DNA of 64,000 nucleotides from Rhodococcus sp. (in: high G+C Gram-positive bacteria) (GCF_023264675.1 NZ_JAHFVG010000025.1:21063-85062); one strand, 5' to 3'. Shown: positions 52,107 through 62,296, counted from the first letter of the stretch. Translations and numbers: made by a program. The notes: a model not told the origin generated them from the sequence alone.

Positions 52107-52982
52107 ATGCAAGGAATCGATCTTCCGCAGCTCGAAGCGCTGGCGGCCGTTGTGGACGAGGGCTCCTTCGATGCTGCTGCACTGCGGCTGAACGTCACTC
52201 CATCTGCCATCAGTCAACGCGTGAAGGCGTTCGAGACGGCGATCGGCGCCGTGCTGCTCCAGCGGTCCAAACCGGTCCGCGTCACCGAGGCCGGTGTGCC
52301 GTACCTGCGGCTCGCGCAGCAGATACGAACGCTGGTCGCGGAGGCGACGACGTACGGGGGTGGCGACGGTGTGGTCACGGTACCGATCGCCGTCAACGGT
52401 GACTCGTTGAACACGTGGGTCCTGCCCGCACTGGCGCGGCTGTCTGAAGCAATGGACTTCGACATTCGCCGTGAGGACCAAGGTCGATCGGCGGAGCTGC
52501 TGCGACAAGGGGTCGTCATGGCTGCGGTGACGGCGTCCCCTGACGCCGTGCAGGGATGCTCGGTGACCCGATTGGGAATCATGAGATATCGCCCCATGTG
52601 CTCGCCGGACTTCCGAAACCGATGGCTGTCGGACGGGCCGTCGGGCGGGGCACTTGCCAGGGCGCCGATGGTCGTGTTCGACAGGTCCGACGATCTCCAG
52701 GATCGGTACCTTGCGCAGTGGGGCGGACCTCGGCAGCCCGGTCGGCGACATCACGTTCCGTCATCCGCCGATTTCGCCGAGGCCGTCCGGCTCGGCCTCG
52801 GGTGGGCGGTGTTGCCTCGGCAGCAGAGTGCGCAGTGGGAAGCCGAAGGCCGGCTTGTCGACATCGCCCCGACGACGGGGCTCGACGTCACGCTGTATTG
52901 GCAACAGTGGAAGGTCAGGACAGCGGCGCTTGCGAGATTGTCGGACGTCATCGTCACAGCGGCTCGGGCGGCGTTGGACTGA
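52107..52982 (+). CDS. lysG: LysR-type regulator of lysE (LysG/ArgP)
   Basis: A 291-aa LTTR. LPQLEALAAVVDEGSFDAAALRLNVTPSAISQRVKAFE in parts forms the HTH and linker; the effector domain starts near VTVPIAVNGDSLNTWVLPAL, the N-x-D-S-L motif typical of ArgP/LysG. It ends with LADVTLYWQQWK-like text. In Corynebacterium LysG activates lysE when basic amino acids accumulate. The divergent pair here supports the same role. Confidence 0.9.
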   Translation: MQGIDLPQLEALAAVVDEGSFDAAALRLNVTPSAISQRVKAFETAIGAVLLQRSKPVRVTEAGVPYLRLAQQIRTLVAEATTYGGGDGVVTVPIAVNGDSLNTWVLPALARLSEAMDFDIRREDQGRSAELLRQGVVMAAVTASPDAVQGCSVTRLGIMRYRPMCSPDFRNRWLSDGPSGGALARAPMVVFDRSDDLQDRYLAQWGGPRQPGRRHHVPSSADFAEAVRLGLGWAVLPRQQSAQWEAEGRLVDIAPTTGLDVTLYWQQWKVRTAALARLSDVIVTAARAALD

Positions 52983-53188
52983 CGAAGGTGGCGAGCCGGC
53001 CGGTACCACGCTTCGAACATTCGTCGAGTTTCGAATCTTCCTAAAAACCGTCGATTGGTATATGTTCAGCCGACAGAAGAAGTCCCCACGGTTTGTTACA
53101 GCTCACAAACGGTGTGGAGCCATTCTCGTCGGGAGCGGTCAGCCCACCCAACCTGTCCCGCCCGCCTGGGCACGGTCGAAGTGAGTCA

Positions 53189-55930
53189 GTGACAGTGGTC
53201 GAAATCGAAACAGCATCGAGGCCCGCGCGCTCGGTCGATCCGAGGTGGAAGCTTTCGTCGTGGCCCCTCCGAAGCAAGGTCGCGGCTGTCGTTGCGCTTC
53301 CCCTGGTGCTGGCAATGGTGTTCGGCGCTCTCCAGGTTCAGCGGGAACTCGCGGACGCAGCCGAGCTGTCTTCGGCGTCGGAAAACATGCGGATGGTAGA
53401 TCCGCTGGTCCGTCTGGACGGCATCGTTGGATCGGAGTCGATCGCCGGAGTCCCGAGCGATAGTACGGTGTTCGACGATACGGTCGGCGCCGTGCGTGCC
53501 GCCGCCGATACGACAAGTGAACCCGGATCCGCTCGATCTGCCGATGTCGAGAATGCGATCAGCATCGCCGTGGCGTTTCACGAGCGCCTCGCGGCTGGAC
53601 CCGTCCCACCTCTCGCGCGAGCCGAAGCGGCAGCCTCGGTCACCGGTGCGATCGGGCGCGTGTTGTCCTCGGCAGTCGCAGTCGGCGACTCCGAGATCGA
53701 GGCGAACCTCTCCGAACTCAGCACGTTGCTGTCCGGAAACCGAGCGGCACAGACACAGCAGTTGCTCGTGTCGGTGACGGACCCTGCAGTGCTGGCGCAA
53801 GCGAACCGAGCGGCTGGCCGTGAACTGTCGGACATAGATGCGTTGTCCGATGCGCTTGGTGCGGACAACGCTTCGGTTGTTCGGTTGCGCGAGTTGCTCG
53901 ACCAACGGTTGAGCATGTATTCGTCCGCGGCGACCGGTGCACCCACCAACCATTTCCTAGCCGCCGAACAGTCGGCGCAGACCTACGCCGCGATGGCATT
54001 CGATCTGCAGAAGTCGTTCGGAGGTTTGCTGTCGTCGGCGACGGCCGAGAAAAGATCGGTCGCACTCCGTGACTCGGCACTCGTGCTCGGTTCGGTGTTG
54101 ATCGCTCTCGTGCTCGCCCTTGTCGTGGCGCGTTCGCTGGTAACGCCGATCCGACGACTCCGCCTTGGTGCGTTGAGCGTTGCGCGTCGCGATCTGCCCG
54201 CCGAGATCGAGGAAATTCGAGCCGGTGGCATCACCCCGGTGATCACTCCCGTGCCGGTTCATACTCGGGAGGAGATCGGACAGCTGGCGAGAGCCGTGGA
54301 CGCCATCCACGAGGAGGCGCTCCAGCTCGCCGGTGAACAGGCCCGGTTGCGAGTTCAGATCGGGAGCATGTTCGAAACCCTCTCGCGCCGAAGCCGGTCG
54401 TTGGTCGATCAGCAACTCGCCTTGATCGAGGAACTCGAACGTGACGAGGACGAACCTCGACGTTTGGACAGCCTGTTTCGCCTCGACCATCTGGCGACGA
54501 GAATGCGACGCAACGGTGCCAACTTGATGGTTCTCGCCGATACACCGACGCGGCGCGGCCAGAACGATCAGCCCGTGGCCCTCGATGCCGTGATGAGTGC
54601 CGCCATATCGGAAGTCGAGGACTACCGACGGGTACTGATGCTCGATGTGCCGGACGCCGCGTTGACTGCCGCTGCTGCACCCGACGTCGTCCACCTCGTC
54701 GCCGAATTGATCGACAACGCACTGCGTTATTCACCTCCGGACAGCGCGGTAGCGGTGACCGCAGGTCGAGCCATCGAAGGTGGAATCCTGCTCGAGGTCG
54801 CCGATCGCGGTCTCGGTATGCCGTTGCCGGACATCGAAGAGGCCAACCAGCGATTGGCTACAGGCGGAGAAGTGACTCCCGAAACCGCACGCCGGATGGG
54901 GCTCTTCGTGGTCGGGCGACTCGCTGCGCGTCACGGAGTGACAGTCCGCTTGCGGGCAACTCAGGTCCAAGGATCGTCCTCGGGCGTCACGGTCAGTGTG
55001 CATATTCCCGTCGAGCTGGTGGTGACGTCGTTTCCTACTGTCGAGCAGATGCGCCCACACCGCCGCGACGCCGTCGAGGCAGGCGCCAAGCCGGCCTCGA
55101 CTTCTTCGAACGGCGCCAAGCGTGATCTTGGTTCGGCCGACTCGGAGATTCCGAAGTCGGCCGCAGCGTCGACGTCGATCGGACCGAAGGACGAATCGAA
55201 AACTCCCCATTCGTCCACATGGACCGAATCGCCCGCCGAGAGAACAGCTCCCGTCACGCTGATTGCAACCAACGGTCATACGGCGGCGGACATCGATTCG
55301 ACATCGTCGCGACTTCCGCGGAGGCGTCCAGGCGCGAGTGGAGTCGACGAGCACATCGCTCTCTCGAGCGGGCGCCCCGACCAGCCGTCGCCTGTCGCAG
55401 CAGTACCGGATCTTCCGGCCCGGAAGTCCAAGGGTGCTCCTTCGGATACATCGTCGTTCTTCGGAGCGCGACCTGCTGCCCAAGCATCGCAAGGTTCGGC
55501 GCATCGCTCCGAGGCGGCTGCGCCGCCCCCGATAGTTCCCCCGGACCCACTGGCCCCGCCGCCGCTCGCCATGCCGATCTATCAGCGGATGGTGTCGGAA
55601 TGGTTGGTGGATCCAGCGACCGGCCAAGGGCGCTCGCATTCATGGTCGTCGCCCGCGGACGCCGGTTGGGCCGCGGCAGAGGTGGCCACCGAGACATCGG
55701 TACGGACCCGAACCGAATCAGGGCTTCCGGTGCGTCGGCCAGGCGCTCGCCTCGTGCCTGGAGCAGTCGACAACACCAATGGCACCCCTCGCAGCGACGA
55801 CGTCCAGACCTCGGGTAACCACCGTTCACCGGAGGTCGTCCGAGACAAATTGACCACACATTTCACCGGTGTCCGAACAGGCCGTGCCGAGGATGTCAAT
55901 GGCCGACACAGAACGGAAACAGACGAATGA
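53189..55930 (+). CDS. cvnA: Conservon sensor histidine kinase
   Basis: A 913-aa membrane kinase of the nitrate-sensor-like conservon type. TM1 is [20 protein letters not shown] (near 30), an extracytoplasmic helical domain reaches about 310, and TM2 is [19 protein letters not shown], followed by a HAMP-like linker. The His region is [20 protein letters not shown], then ATPase motifs [14 protein letters not shown] and VADRGLGMP. The last 300 residues are a low-complexity Pro/Ser tail. GTG 53189 or 53195 starts it. Its stop overlaps cvnB (ATGA). No response regulator is adjacent; output is expected through the GTPase. Confidence 0.9.
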   Translation: MTVVEIETASRPARSVDPRWKLSSWPLRSKVAAVVALPLVLAMVFGALQVQRELADAAELSSASENMRMVDPLVRLDGIVGSESIAGVPSDSTVFDDTVGAVRAAADTTSEPGSARSADVENAISIAVAFHERLAAGPVPPLARAEAAASVTGAIGRVLSSAVAVGDSEIEANLSELSTLLSGNRAAQTQQLLVSVTDPAVLAQANRAAGRELSDIDALSDALGADNASVVRLRELLDQRLSMYSSAATGAPTNHFLAAEQSAQTYAAMAFDLQKSFGGLLSSATAEKRSVALRDSALVLGSVLIALVLALVVARSLVTPIRRLRLGALSVARRDLPAEIEEIRAGGITPVITPVPVHTREEIGQLARAVDAIHEEALQLAGEQARLRVQIGSMFETLSRRSRSLVDQQLALIEELERDEDEPRRLDSLFRLDHLATRMRRNGANLMVLADTPTRRGQNDQPVALDAVMSAAISEVEDYRRVLMLDVPDAALTAAAAPDVVHLVAELIDNALRYSPPDSAVAVTAGRAIEGGILLEVADRGLGMPLPDIEEANQRLATGGEVTPETARRMGLFVVGRLAARHGVTVRLRATQVQGSSSGVTVSVHIPVELVVTSFPTVEQMRPHRRDAVEAGAKPASTSSNGAKRDLGSADSEIPKSAAASTSIGPKDESKTPHSSTWTESPAERTAPVTLIATNGHTAADIDSTSSRLPRRRPGASGVDEHIALSSGRPDQPSPVAAVPDLPARKSKGAPSDTSSFFGARPAAQASQGSAHRSEAAAPPPIVPPDPLAPPPLAMPIYQRMVSEWLVDPATGQGRSHSWSSPADAGWAAAEVATETSVRTRTESGLPVRRPGARLVPGAVDNTNGTPRSDDVQTSGNHRSPEVVRDKLTTHFTGVRTGRAEDVNGRHRTETDE

Positions 55931-56340
55931 CACACCCGATCGCGCCGACCCCTGACCGGTCGCTCGACTGGCTGGTATCGAACTTCGCACGGGACATCGT
56001 CGGCGTGGCTCACGCAGTCCTGGTTTCGGCGGACGGCTTGCTGATGGCCGCGAGTGAGCAGCTTCCACGCGAGCGCGCCGAACAGCTGGCAGCAGTCACG
56101 TCGGGTCTGGCCAGCTTGTCGGCGGGCGCTGCTCGACTGTTCGACGGCGGGCCTGTTCTCCAGTCCATCGTGGAAATGGAGAACGGATATCTCCTCCTCA
56201 TGAGCGTCGGGGACGGATCGCACCTCGCGTCCCTGACAGCTGCCTCCTGCGACATCGGGCAGGTTGGCTACGAGATGGCAGTGCTCGTCGAACGTGTGGG
56301 CAGCATGGTGCAGCCGGCAGCTCGGATCCGAGAGCGGTGA
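55927..56340 (+). CDS. cvnB: Conservon roadblock/LC7 protein
   Basis: A 137-aa roadblock protein: [31 protein letters not shown] and [23 protein letters not shown] are its strand-helix hallmarks, with [20 protein letters not shown] at the centre. Roadblock proteins bind or regulate Ras-like GTPases; here the partner is the cvnD product three genes on. It is translationally coupled to cvnA. Confidence 0.93.
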   Translation: MTHPIAPTPDRSLDWLVSNFARDIVGVAHAVLVSADGLLMAASEQLPRERAEQLAAVTSGLASLSAGAARLFDGGPVLQSIVEMENGYLLLMSVGDGSHLASLTAASCDIGQVGYEMAVLVERVGSMVQPAARIRER

Positions 56341-56346
56341 CGATCT

Positions 56347-56916
56347 GTGGCATCACCTGACAAGAGTGAAGAGTCGGAGGCGGAGGCTCCGGACGTCGTG
56401 ACCGAGGATAAGTCGACCTCGGAGCCCCGACCGGAGGTGGACTCTGCCGATGACGCTCCGACTTCGATCGACACGACAGAACCTGCGGTGACGCTGAAGC
56501 AGTCGGAGCCCGCGGGCCCGGATGCAGCGACGCCGGGAAGCCGAACCGTCGACGAATTCGACGACGATGCACCGGTGCCGAGTCTGGTTCGCCCGTACAC
56601 ACTGACAGCGGGGCGCACGAAGTCCGAGGTATACCTACCTCTGGAAGCTCCCGTGCACACGGTGTCGATGGTTGCTGCCAGTTCCTGGCCCGCAACCGAC
56701 CCACGCGCGAAAATCATCGCGCTGTGCGGCGACGGACCGTCGGTAGCCGAGATTTCAGCGAAACTGAAGCTGCCACTCGGCGTCGCGCGGGTGCTCGTCG
56801 GAGACCTTGTCACCTCTGGAATCTTGCGTGTGTCGGAGACTCTCGACGACGACGCGACTGCGGATGAACGCCGCGAACTTATCGGAAGGACACTTCGTGG
56901 ACTACGCGCACTCTGA
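56347..56916 (+). CDS. cvnC: Conservon DUF742 protein
   Basis: A 189-aa protein. The first 75 residues are acidic and disordered. The DUF742 part reads SLVRPYTLTAGRTKSEVYLPLEAPVHTV, then IIALCGDGPSVAEISAKLKLPLGVARVLVGDLVTSGIL in sections, which resembles a winged helix. It ends before RTLRGLRAL. GTG start, 6 bp after cvnB; it overlaps cvnD by 20 bp. DUF742 proteins always accompany the kinase and GTPase. Confidence 0.92.
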   Translation: MASPDKSEESEAEAPDVVTEDKSTSEPRPEVDSADDAPTSIDTTEPAVTLKQSEPAGPDAATPGSRTVDEFDDDAPVPSLVRPYTLTAGRTKSEVYLPLEAPVHTVSMVAASSWPATDPRAKIIALCGDGPSVAEISAKLKLPLGVARVLVGDLVTSGILRVSETLDDDATADERRELIGRTLRGLRAL

Positions 56917-57481
56917 CCACCGAGGCAGGGGAGCCGCTTCGACGAAGATCGTCGTCGCAGGCGGATTCGGCGTCGGCAAGACCACTCTCGTCGGTGCGGT
57001 GTCGGAGATCGTGCCGTTGCGCACGGAGGCGATGATCACCGACGAATCCGAAGGTATCGACGAACTGGACGTGGCCGGAACCAAGTCGACCACGACGGTG
57101 GCGATGGACTTCGGTCGAATCACGCTGTCGGACGACCTGATTCTGTATCTGTTCGGTACGCCAGGCCAGCGGCGGTTCTGGTTCATGTGGGACGACCTGG
57201 TACGTGGTGCGATCGGGTCGATCGTCATCATCGACACCAGACGTCTCGACGATTGCTTCGCCGCCATCGACTACTTCGAGGCTCGCGGCCTACCGTTCAT
57301 CGTCGCTGTCAACGAATTCGACGGTGCTCCGCGGTTCGACATCGAAGACATCCGTGAGGCATTGGCGATTCCGTTGTCCGTTCCGATTCTGACGGTGGAC
57401 GCCCGCCGCGCGGACTCCGTACGCCACGCATTGATTGCTCTCACCGAGTACGCGCTCGACCGAGTGCGTTCGGCCTCTTAG
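56897..57481 (+). CDS. cvnD: Conservon Ras-like GTPase
   Basis: A 194-aa small GTPase. GGFGVGKTT is the P-loop, FGTPGQRRFW corresponds to the DxxGQ switch 2 region, and VAVNEFDG takes the place of the N-K-x-D base motif. GGAAGGA precedes the GTG at 56897. It is thought to be the signalling output of the cvnA-D membrane complex. The MHYT gene begins 8 bp after its stop. Confidence 0.93.
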   Translation: MDYAHSDHRGRGAASTKIVVAGGFGVGKTTLVGAVSEIVPLRTEAMITDESEGIDELDVAGTKSTTTVAMDFGRITLSDDLILYLFGTPGQRRFWFMWDDLVRGAIGSIVIIDTRRLDDCFAAIDYFEARGLPFIVAVNEFDGAPRFDIEDIREALAIPLSVPILTVDARRADSVRHALIALTEYALDRVRSAS

Positions 57482-57489
57482 GAGTTCAC

Positions 57490-58266
57490 ATGGATCATTC
57501 GCACTCGATGCAGCATTTTTCGATGGGGATCTGGCTGCTGTTTCTCGCCTACATCGTGTCCGTCGTCGGATGTGTCGTCGGGCTCGCGTGTACGAGGCAG
57601 TCGGCCATCGCTCCGACGTCGAGGGGCCGAATCGGTTGGCTCGTCATGGCCGCCGTGTGCATCGGCGGAATCGGAATCTGGCTGATGCACTTCATTGCAA
57701 TGTTGGGGTTTTCGGTCGACGGCAGCGTCACGAGGTACAACATTCTGTGGACGGTTGTCTCGGCTCTGCTGGCGATCGGAGCCACGTTGGTCGGCTTGCT
57801 GACCATCGGACGCCGCGTCAACATCTGGACGTTGCTGCTCGGTGGCGTCGTGATGGGTATCGCGGTGAACGTCATGCACTACACCGGCATGAACGCCATT
57901 CGAATACAGGGTTCGGTGACGTACGACCCGGCGCTGGTTGCGGTATCGGTTGCCATCGCGGTGGTGGCAGGCACGCTGTCACTGTGGTTCACTCTCGTGC
58001 TCCAGAAGCCGCTGCTTCTCCTCGCCGCAGGTCTCGTCATGGGTGTCGCCGTCGTCGGTATGCACTACACCGGGATGGCCGCTGTGAGCGTGGACGTGGA
58101 TCCAGGAGCCCCGGTACCTGCCGGAATCGAGGTATTCAACCTGCTGTTCCCGGTTTTCGTCATCGGTCTTCTCGCACTTGCCGTACCGATCGCGTTTCTG
58201 TTCACCACGAACGAAGACGATCAGGAAGAGGCTGCGGTCGTTCCCGAGCGCACAGCCGTCGGCTGA
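57490..58266 (+). CDS. MHYT-domain membrane sensor
   Basis: A 258-aa protein with seven hydrophobic segments and three MHYT-type motifs: IWLMHFIAMLG, NVMHYTGMNA and VGMHYTGMAA. The domain is proposed to hold copper or a diatomic gas through Met and His. No catalytic output domain follows, only a short acidic tail. The 8-bp distance to cvnD indicates co-transcription, so it may add a redox or gas input to the conservon. Confidence 0.9.
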   Translation: MDHSHSMQHFSMGIWLLFLAYIVSVVGCVVGLACTRQSAIAPTSRGRIGWLVMAAVCIGGIGIWLMHFIAMLGFSVDGSVTRYNILWTVVSALLAIGATLVGLLTIGRRVNIWTLLLGGVVMGIAVNVMHYTGMNAIRIQGSVTYDPALVAVSVAIAVVAGTLSLWFTLVLQKPLLLLAAGLVMGVAVVGMHYTGMAAVSVDVDPGAPVPAGIEVFNLLFPVFVIGLLALAVPIAFLFTTNEDDQEEAAVVPERTAVG

Positions 58267-58288
58267 CATGCGCACTGCCGTCGGCTGA
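58248..58288 (+). repeat. Two 19-bp copies, 22-bp period, across the MHYT stop
   Basis: GCGCACAGCCGTCGGCTGA at 58248-58266 and GCGCACTGCCGTCGGCTGA at 58270-58288 differ by one base. The first copy includes the stop codon. Confidence 0.75.
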
Positions 58289-58292
58289 TCGG

Positions 58293-59213
58293 TCACTGCT
58301 TGGATCGTATGTAAGCACGTCCGAGATCGGTGCCCGAGCGCCACGCGCTTTCGATTCGCGGTGAGCCGGTAGGACACCACTGATCGCCCGCGAAACCCAG
58401 TGTGCCGGTATCGGTATCGATCAGCCGGTAGGTTTCCCCATGACTCCCTGCGGGTTTGGCGAACGTCCAGCGATGTGCATGCGACCACTGCGGGGTGGGA
58501 AGACCCAGCAGTTCACCGATCGCGCGTGTGACCGGAGAGATCGCGCCTGCCGGCTGCTCCAGGTGCTCCCGTGCGAACTCCGCTGTGGTGTGGACTACCA
58601 GGACCGGCGCGTGGTCACCCCGCCTCGAACCGTCGTCGGCGACGAATTCGACGACACGATGATCGTTGACGAAAGCGGCGTGCTCGAAGGGCAACGGCAA
58701 TGTGTCGAACCCGAACACGAGGGTGACGACGGGGTCGTACGACACGGCGTCGGCGATCGGAGCCAGCCGCTGCGCTTGCGGATCCGGCATGGCAAGGAGA
58801 ACATCCCCTGTCGGGATCTCGGTGACCTCGTCGGTCGTCGACGAGATGCCGGTCAGTAGGTCTCGAACGAGGGAGCGGAGACCGGCGGGGGTCGACCACC
58901 TGACGGGCCCGGTGCTGCTGGTGGGCTCGGCGTCGGGCTTCACGACGCCGAAGGTGTCGGTCCACGGTGTTGCCAGACCGGCGGATTCCCAGCGGGCAAC
59001 GACTTCGGTGAACTCGTGGTCGCGGACGGTGAAATATCCGGCGCCGATATCCACCCGGCGTCCGTGTAGTTCGGGTGATGCCATCCGGCCGCCTACGGCG
59101 CGGCCACGGTCGACCAATCGGAACGGAATGCCGCCCCCGCGGAGTGCGACGGCACATGCCGCTCCCGCGATGCCTGCTCCGATGATGGTGACCGTGTTCG
59201 GGGGAATGCTCAT
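58293..59213 (-). CDS. FAD/NAD(P)-dependent amine-oxidase-like oxidoreductase
   Basis: A 306-aa renalase-like flavoprotein. VTIIGAGIAGAACAVAL is the FAD Rossmann loop, VDRGRAVGGRMAS the conserved R-x-x-G-G-R-x-x-S, and GYFTVRDHEF follows. The C-terminus has LGFAGDQWCPTGSPRIESAWRSG, the second FAD motif G-D. It is shorter than typical amine oxidases. Substrate unknown; close relatives are commonly annotated only as NAD(P)-binding oxidoreductase. Convergent with the MHYT gene. Confidence 0.85.
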   Translation of the reverse strand: MSIPPNTVTIIGAGIAGAACAVALRGGGIPFRLVDRGRAVGGRMASPELHGRRVDIGAGYFTVRDHEFTEVVARWESAGLATPWTDTFGVVKPDAEPTSSTGPVRWSTPAGLRSLVRDLLTGISSTTDEVTEIPTGDVLLAMPDPQAQRLAPIADAVSYDPVVTLVFGFDTLPLPFEHAAFVNDHRVVEFVADDGSRRGDHAPVLVVHTTAEFAREHLEQPAGAISPVTRAIGELLGLPTPQWSHAHRWTFAKPAGSHGETYRLIDTDTGTLGFAGDQWCPTGSPRIESAWRSGTDLGRAYIRSKQ

Positions 59214-59352
59214 CACTTCACCGTAGGCGCAGACGTTCGATGAACGATCGTTGCGCGCTGCCCAACGGCAGTATTCGCTATTGCTAAGTACTGGTACCTA
59301 GTGTTACTTTCTATCGGTAGTCAGTGTCGCTGGGTAGATAGGGGACGGTTCG

Positions 59353-59706
59353 ATGGGCAACCAGATGACGGAAATGCTCAAGGGAACACTCGAAGGCATC
59401 GTGCTCGCAGTTCTGTCCACACGGCCTGCATATGGATACGAGATCACCGCCGAACTCCGAGAACAGGGATTTTCAGAGATCGCCGAGGGCACGGTGTACG
59501 CACTGTTGGTCCGGATCGAACAACGCGGCCTCGCGGATGTGAAGAAGGTTGCCTCCGAGAAGGGGCCTCCGCGAAAAGTGTATTCGCTCAATGGGAAAGG
59601 CCGCGATCAACTGTCCGAGTTCTGGAAGACGTGGAACTTTCTCGAAGAAAAAATCGACAGCCTCCGGGAAGCCGCCGTCACACCGCCGAACAAGGGAGAA
59701 CAATGA
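59353..59706 (+). CDS. PadR-family regulator of an ABC exporter operon
   Basis: A 117-aa PadR protein: LKGTLEGIVLAVLSTRPAYGYEI, EGTVYALLVRIEQRGLADV and RKVYSLNGKGRDQL form the winged helix, with a single C-terminal dimerisation helix. It overlaps the DUF1048 gene by ATGA and leads a four-gene operon. A GGTACC-centred inverted sequence near 59290-59300 may be its operator. ATG 59353 follows GGGGACGG. Confidence 0.88.
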   Translation: MGNQMTEMLKGTLEGIVLAVLSTRPAYGYEITAELREQGFSEIAEGTVYALLVRIEQRGLADVKKVASEKGPPRKVYSLNGKGRDQLSEFWKTWNFLEEKIDSLREAAVTPPNKGEQ

Positions 59707-60089
59707 TCATGCCCGCCAAATGGATCGAGGCAATCACCGGCTCGATCGAGCAGAAGAAGCAGTACAAGATGCACGTCGGTCGCATCGAGGCACTTGCCGA
59801 GCCGCACCGCAGCGCAGCGAAGGCGTGCAGCCGATACTTCCTGTACTACGGCGCGATCTCGGACGGGGACCTGCTCATCACGATGATGGGAGATCATGCC
59901 GACCTGTGGGAGAGCGCAGTGGCAGACGGTACGCCGGTGCGTGACGTGGTCGGCGACGATCCGGTGGAGTTCGCCGAAGCCTTCGTTCGTGCCTACGCCG
60001 GCAAGGAATGGATCGACAAGGAGCGCGAGCGCCTGCGCGATGCCGTCGATGCCGCCACCCGAGTCCGAAACACGGAGACGGACTCGTGA
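59703..60089 (+). CDS. DUF1048 protein
   Basis: A 128-aa helical protein with the DUF1048 order: WIEAITGSIEQKKQYKMHVGRIEALAEPHRSAAKACSRYF in parts, then DVVGDDPVEFAEAFVRAYAGKEWIDKER. DUF1048 proteins regularly stand between PadR regulators and ABC exporters; their role is unknown. Both ends overlap neighbouring genes by four bases. Confidence 0.88.
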   Translation: MIMPAKWIEAITGSIEQKKQYKMHVGRIEALAEPHRSAAKACSRYFLYYGAISDGDLLITMMGDHADLWESAVADGTPVRDVVGDDPVEFAEAFVRAYAGKEWIDKERERLRDAVDAATRVRNTETDS

Positions 60090-60916
60090 GCGTCGACGCG
60101 AGCGAGCAGGCCGCGATTCGGATCGTGGGGATCACGAAATGTTTCAAGGATCTGCCGGTATTACGCGGCGTCGACCTCGAGGTGCCGACAGGAACCGTGA
60201 TGGCACTGCTCGGCTCGAACGGGGCAGGCAAGACCACCCTGGTGCGGATCCTGGCAACACTGCTGCGAGCCGACTCCGGCACCGCGACGGTCCACGGCTT
60301 CGATGTAGCCGCGGCGGCGAACGAAGTACGAAGATCGATCAGCTTGACCGGGCAGTTCGCTGCGGTCGACGAGGTGCTCAGTGGCCGCGAAAACCTCGTT
60401 CTCGTCGCCAAGCTGCGGCATCTGGACGATCCTGAAGCGATCGCCGATGACATGCTCGAACGCTTCGCGCTGGTCGATGCGGGAAAACGCAGGGCCGGAA
60501 CATATTCCGGCGGCATGCGTCGTCGTCTCGATATCGCGATGAGTTTGATCGGCAATCCACCCATCGTGTTTCTCGACGAACCGACAACCGGCTTGGACCC
60601 CCAGGGGCGCATCGAGGTGTGGGCGACGGTCAAGGAGCTCGCCGCGCAGGGCACGACGGTTCTGTTGACCACTCAGTATCTCGACGAGGCCGAACACCTC
60701 GCCGATCGCATCGCGATTCTGCACCAGGGCAGAATCATTCGCAACGGTACCCTCGCCGAACTGCGAACGGAATTCCCGGCCGCGGTGGTCGAGTACGTCG
60801 AGAAGCAACCCTCGCTCGAAGACGTATACCTCGCGCTCGTCGGGGATGCAGGCGTGGCCGACGACGGGTCAGGCCTGGGGAGTGGCAATGTGTCCGCAGG
60901 AGAGGAGCTCCGATGA
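60086..60916 (+). CDS. Daunorubicin-type ABC exporter ATPase
   Basis: A 276-aa ATPase: Walker A GSNGAGKTT, signature YSGGMRRRLD, Walker B PPIVFLDEPTTGLD, and H-loop replaced by the TTQYLDEAEHLADR segment typical of the DrrA family. The C-terminal extension PSLEDVYLALVG is also DrrA-like. GTG start overlaps DUF1048. With the permease below it should pump out a drug or lipid. Confidence 0.92.
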   Translation: MSVDASEQAAIRIVGITKCFKDLPVLRGVDLEVPTGTVMALLGSNGAGKTTLVRILATLLRADSGTATVHGFDVAAAANEVRRSISLTGQFAAVDEVLSGRENLVLVAKLRHLDDPEAIADDMLERFALVDAGKRRAGTYSGGMRRRLDIAMSLIGNPPIVFLDEPTTGLDPQGRIEVWATVKELAAQGTTVLLTTQYLDEAEHLADRIAILHQGRIIRNGTLAELRTEFPAAVVEYVEKQPSLEDVYLALVGDAGVADDGSGLGSGNVSAGEELR

Positions 60917-61677
60917 CAACCTATATCGTCGGCGACACAGGCACTTTGACTGCTCGATCTCTCCGTCACATCCTCCGCAGCCCCGACACGATCATCACTA
61001 CCGCGATCACCCCGATCGCCCTGATGTTGCTGTTCGTCTATGTCCTCGGCGGAGCCATCGATACCGGGTCGGACCAGCCGTACATCGACTACATGCTTCC
61101 CGGAATCTTGTTGATCTGTATCGCATCGGGTATTGCCTACACCGCCTACCGACTCTTTCTCGACATGCAGGGTGGCATTTTCGAACGGTTCCAGTCGATG
61201 CCCATTGCGCGCTCCAGTGTCCTCTGGGCCCACGTTTTCACCTCGTTGGTTGCGAACCTCGTCTCGGTCGCGATCGTCACCGGAGTCGCTCTGGCGATGG
61301 GATTTCGGACCGGAGCATCGATCGGTGCGTGGCTGGCCGTGACGGGAATCCTGACACTGTTCATTCTCGCGCTCACGTGGGTTGCCGTGATCGCGGGGCT
61401 GACAGCGAAGACAGTGGACGGTGCGAGCGCCTTCAGCTATCCGCTGATCTTCCTGCCGTTCGTGAGTTCGGCCTTCGTGCCGACGACATCGATGCCGGGA
61501 CCTGTTGCCTGGTTCGCGGAAAACCAGCCGGTGACCTCGGTGGCGAACACGATTCGAGCGCTGTTCGCGGAGGAGCCCGTGGGTAACGACATCTGGATTG
61601 CCATCGGGTTCTTGTCCGCCGTCGTCGCTCTCGCGTACGGCGCGGCGCTGGTCATCTACCGCCGGAAGATCAGCTAG
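60913..61677 (+). CDS. ABC-2 type exporter permease
   Basis: A 254-aa permease with six hydrophobic segments. IITTAITPIALMLLFVYVLGG, LPGILLICIASGIAYTA, then GGIFERFQSMPIARSSVLWA (the DrrB-type E-R-F motif) and FLPFVSSAFVPTTSMPGPVAWFAENQPVT are diagnostic. It starts inside the ATPase stop. The operon is complete: PadR, DUF1048, ATPase, permease. Confidence 0.92.
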   Translation: MTTYIVGDTGTLTARSLRHILRSPDTIITTAITPIALMLLFVYVLGGAIDTGSDQPYIDYMLPGILLICIASGIAYTAYRLFLDMQGGIFERFQSMPIARSSVLWAHVFTSLVANLVSVAIVTGVALAMGFRTGASIGAWLAVTGILTLFILALTWVAVIAGLTAKTVDGASAFSYPLIFLPFVSSAFVPTTSMPGPVAWFAENQPVTSVANTIRALFAEEPVGNDIWIAIGFLSAVVALAYGAALVIYRRKIS

Positions 61678-61690
61678 GCGGTCCGGAGAG

Positions 61691-62296
61691 TCAGCCGCGA
61701 GCCCACGGCCCCCTGGACGCGACATCCGCCCAATCGACGATGTTCCAGAACGCCGTGACGTAGTCGGCCTTCACATTCTTGTACTGCAGATAGAAGGCGT
61801 GCTCCCACATGTCGAGCATGAGCAGAGGTGTGATGCCGAGGGGAACGTTCGCCTGCTGATCGAAGAGCTGGAACGTCAGCAGGCGCTTGCCTAGTTCGTC
61901 CCAACCTAGTATTGCCCAGCCGGAACCTTGGAGACCGTTGGCGGCTGCGGTGAATTGCGAGCGGAAGCGCTCGAACGAGCCGAACTGATCGTCGATCGCG
62001 GCAGCCAGTTCACCTTCGGGTGTGCCACCGCCGTCCGGCGAAATGTTGGTCCAGAACTGAGTGTGATTGAGGTGTCCACCGAGGTGAAATGCAAGGTTCT
62101 TCTCGTGCAGGAAGATTCGCGCGTGGTCACCCGCTTCTCGGGCATCGACAAGTTGGTCGACGGCGGTGTTCGCGCCGGCGACGTAGGCGGCATGATGCTT
62201 CGAGTGGTGAAGCTCCATAATTTCGCCACTGATGTACGGCTCGAGTGCTGCGTAGTCATAGGCAAGCTCGGGCAGCACGTACGGGTTGGAAGGCAT
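61691..62296 (-). CDS. sodA: Superoxide dismutase (Fe/Mn family), probably Mn
   Basis: A 201-aa cytosolic-type SOD. Metal ligands are His30 (ELHHSKHH), His78 (GHLNHTQFW), Asp162 and His166 ([11 protein letters not shown]). In the M. tuberculosis iron enzyme the residue before the conserved Gln is His (Y-D-H-Q); here it is Gln147 (F-D-Q-Q), as in the Mn-using relatives. AGGAGACC precedes the ATG. No signal peptide. It converges with the ABC exporter operon. Confidence 0.92.
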   Translation of the reverse strand: MPSNPYVLPELAYDYAALEPYISGEIMELHHSKHHAAYVAGANTAVDQLVDAREAGDHARIFLHEKNLAFHLGGHLNHTQFWTNISPDGGGTPEGELAAAIDDQFGSFERFRSQFTAAANGLQGSGWAILGWDELGKRLLTFQLFDQQANVPLGITPLLMLDMWEHAFYLQYKNVKADYVTAFWNIVDWADVASRGPWARG

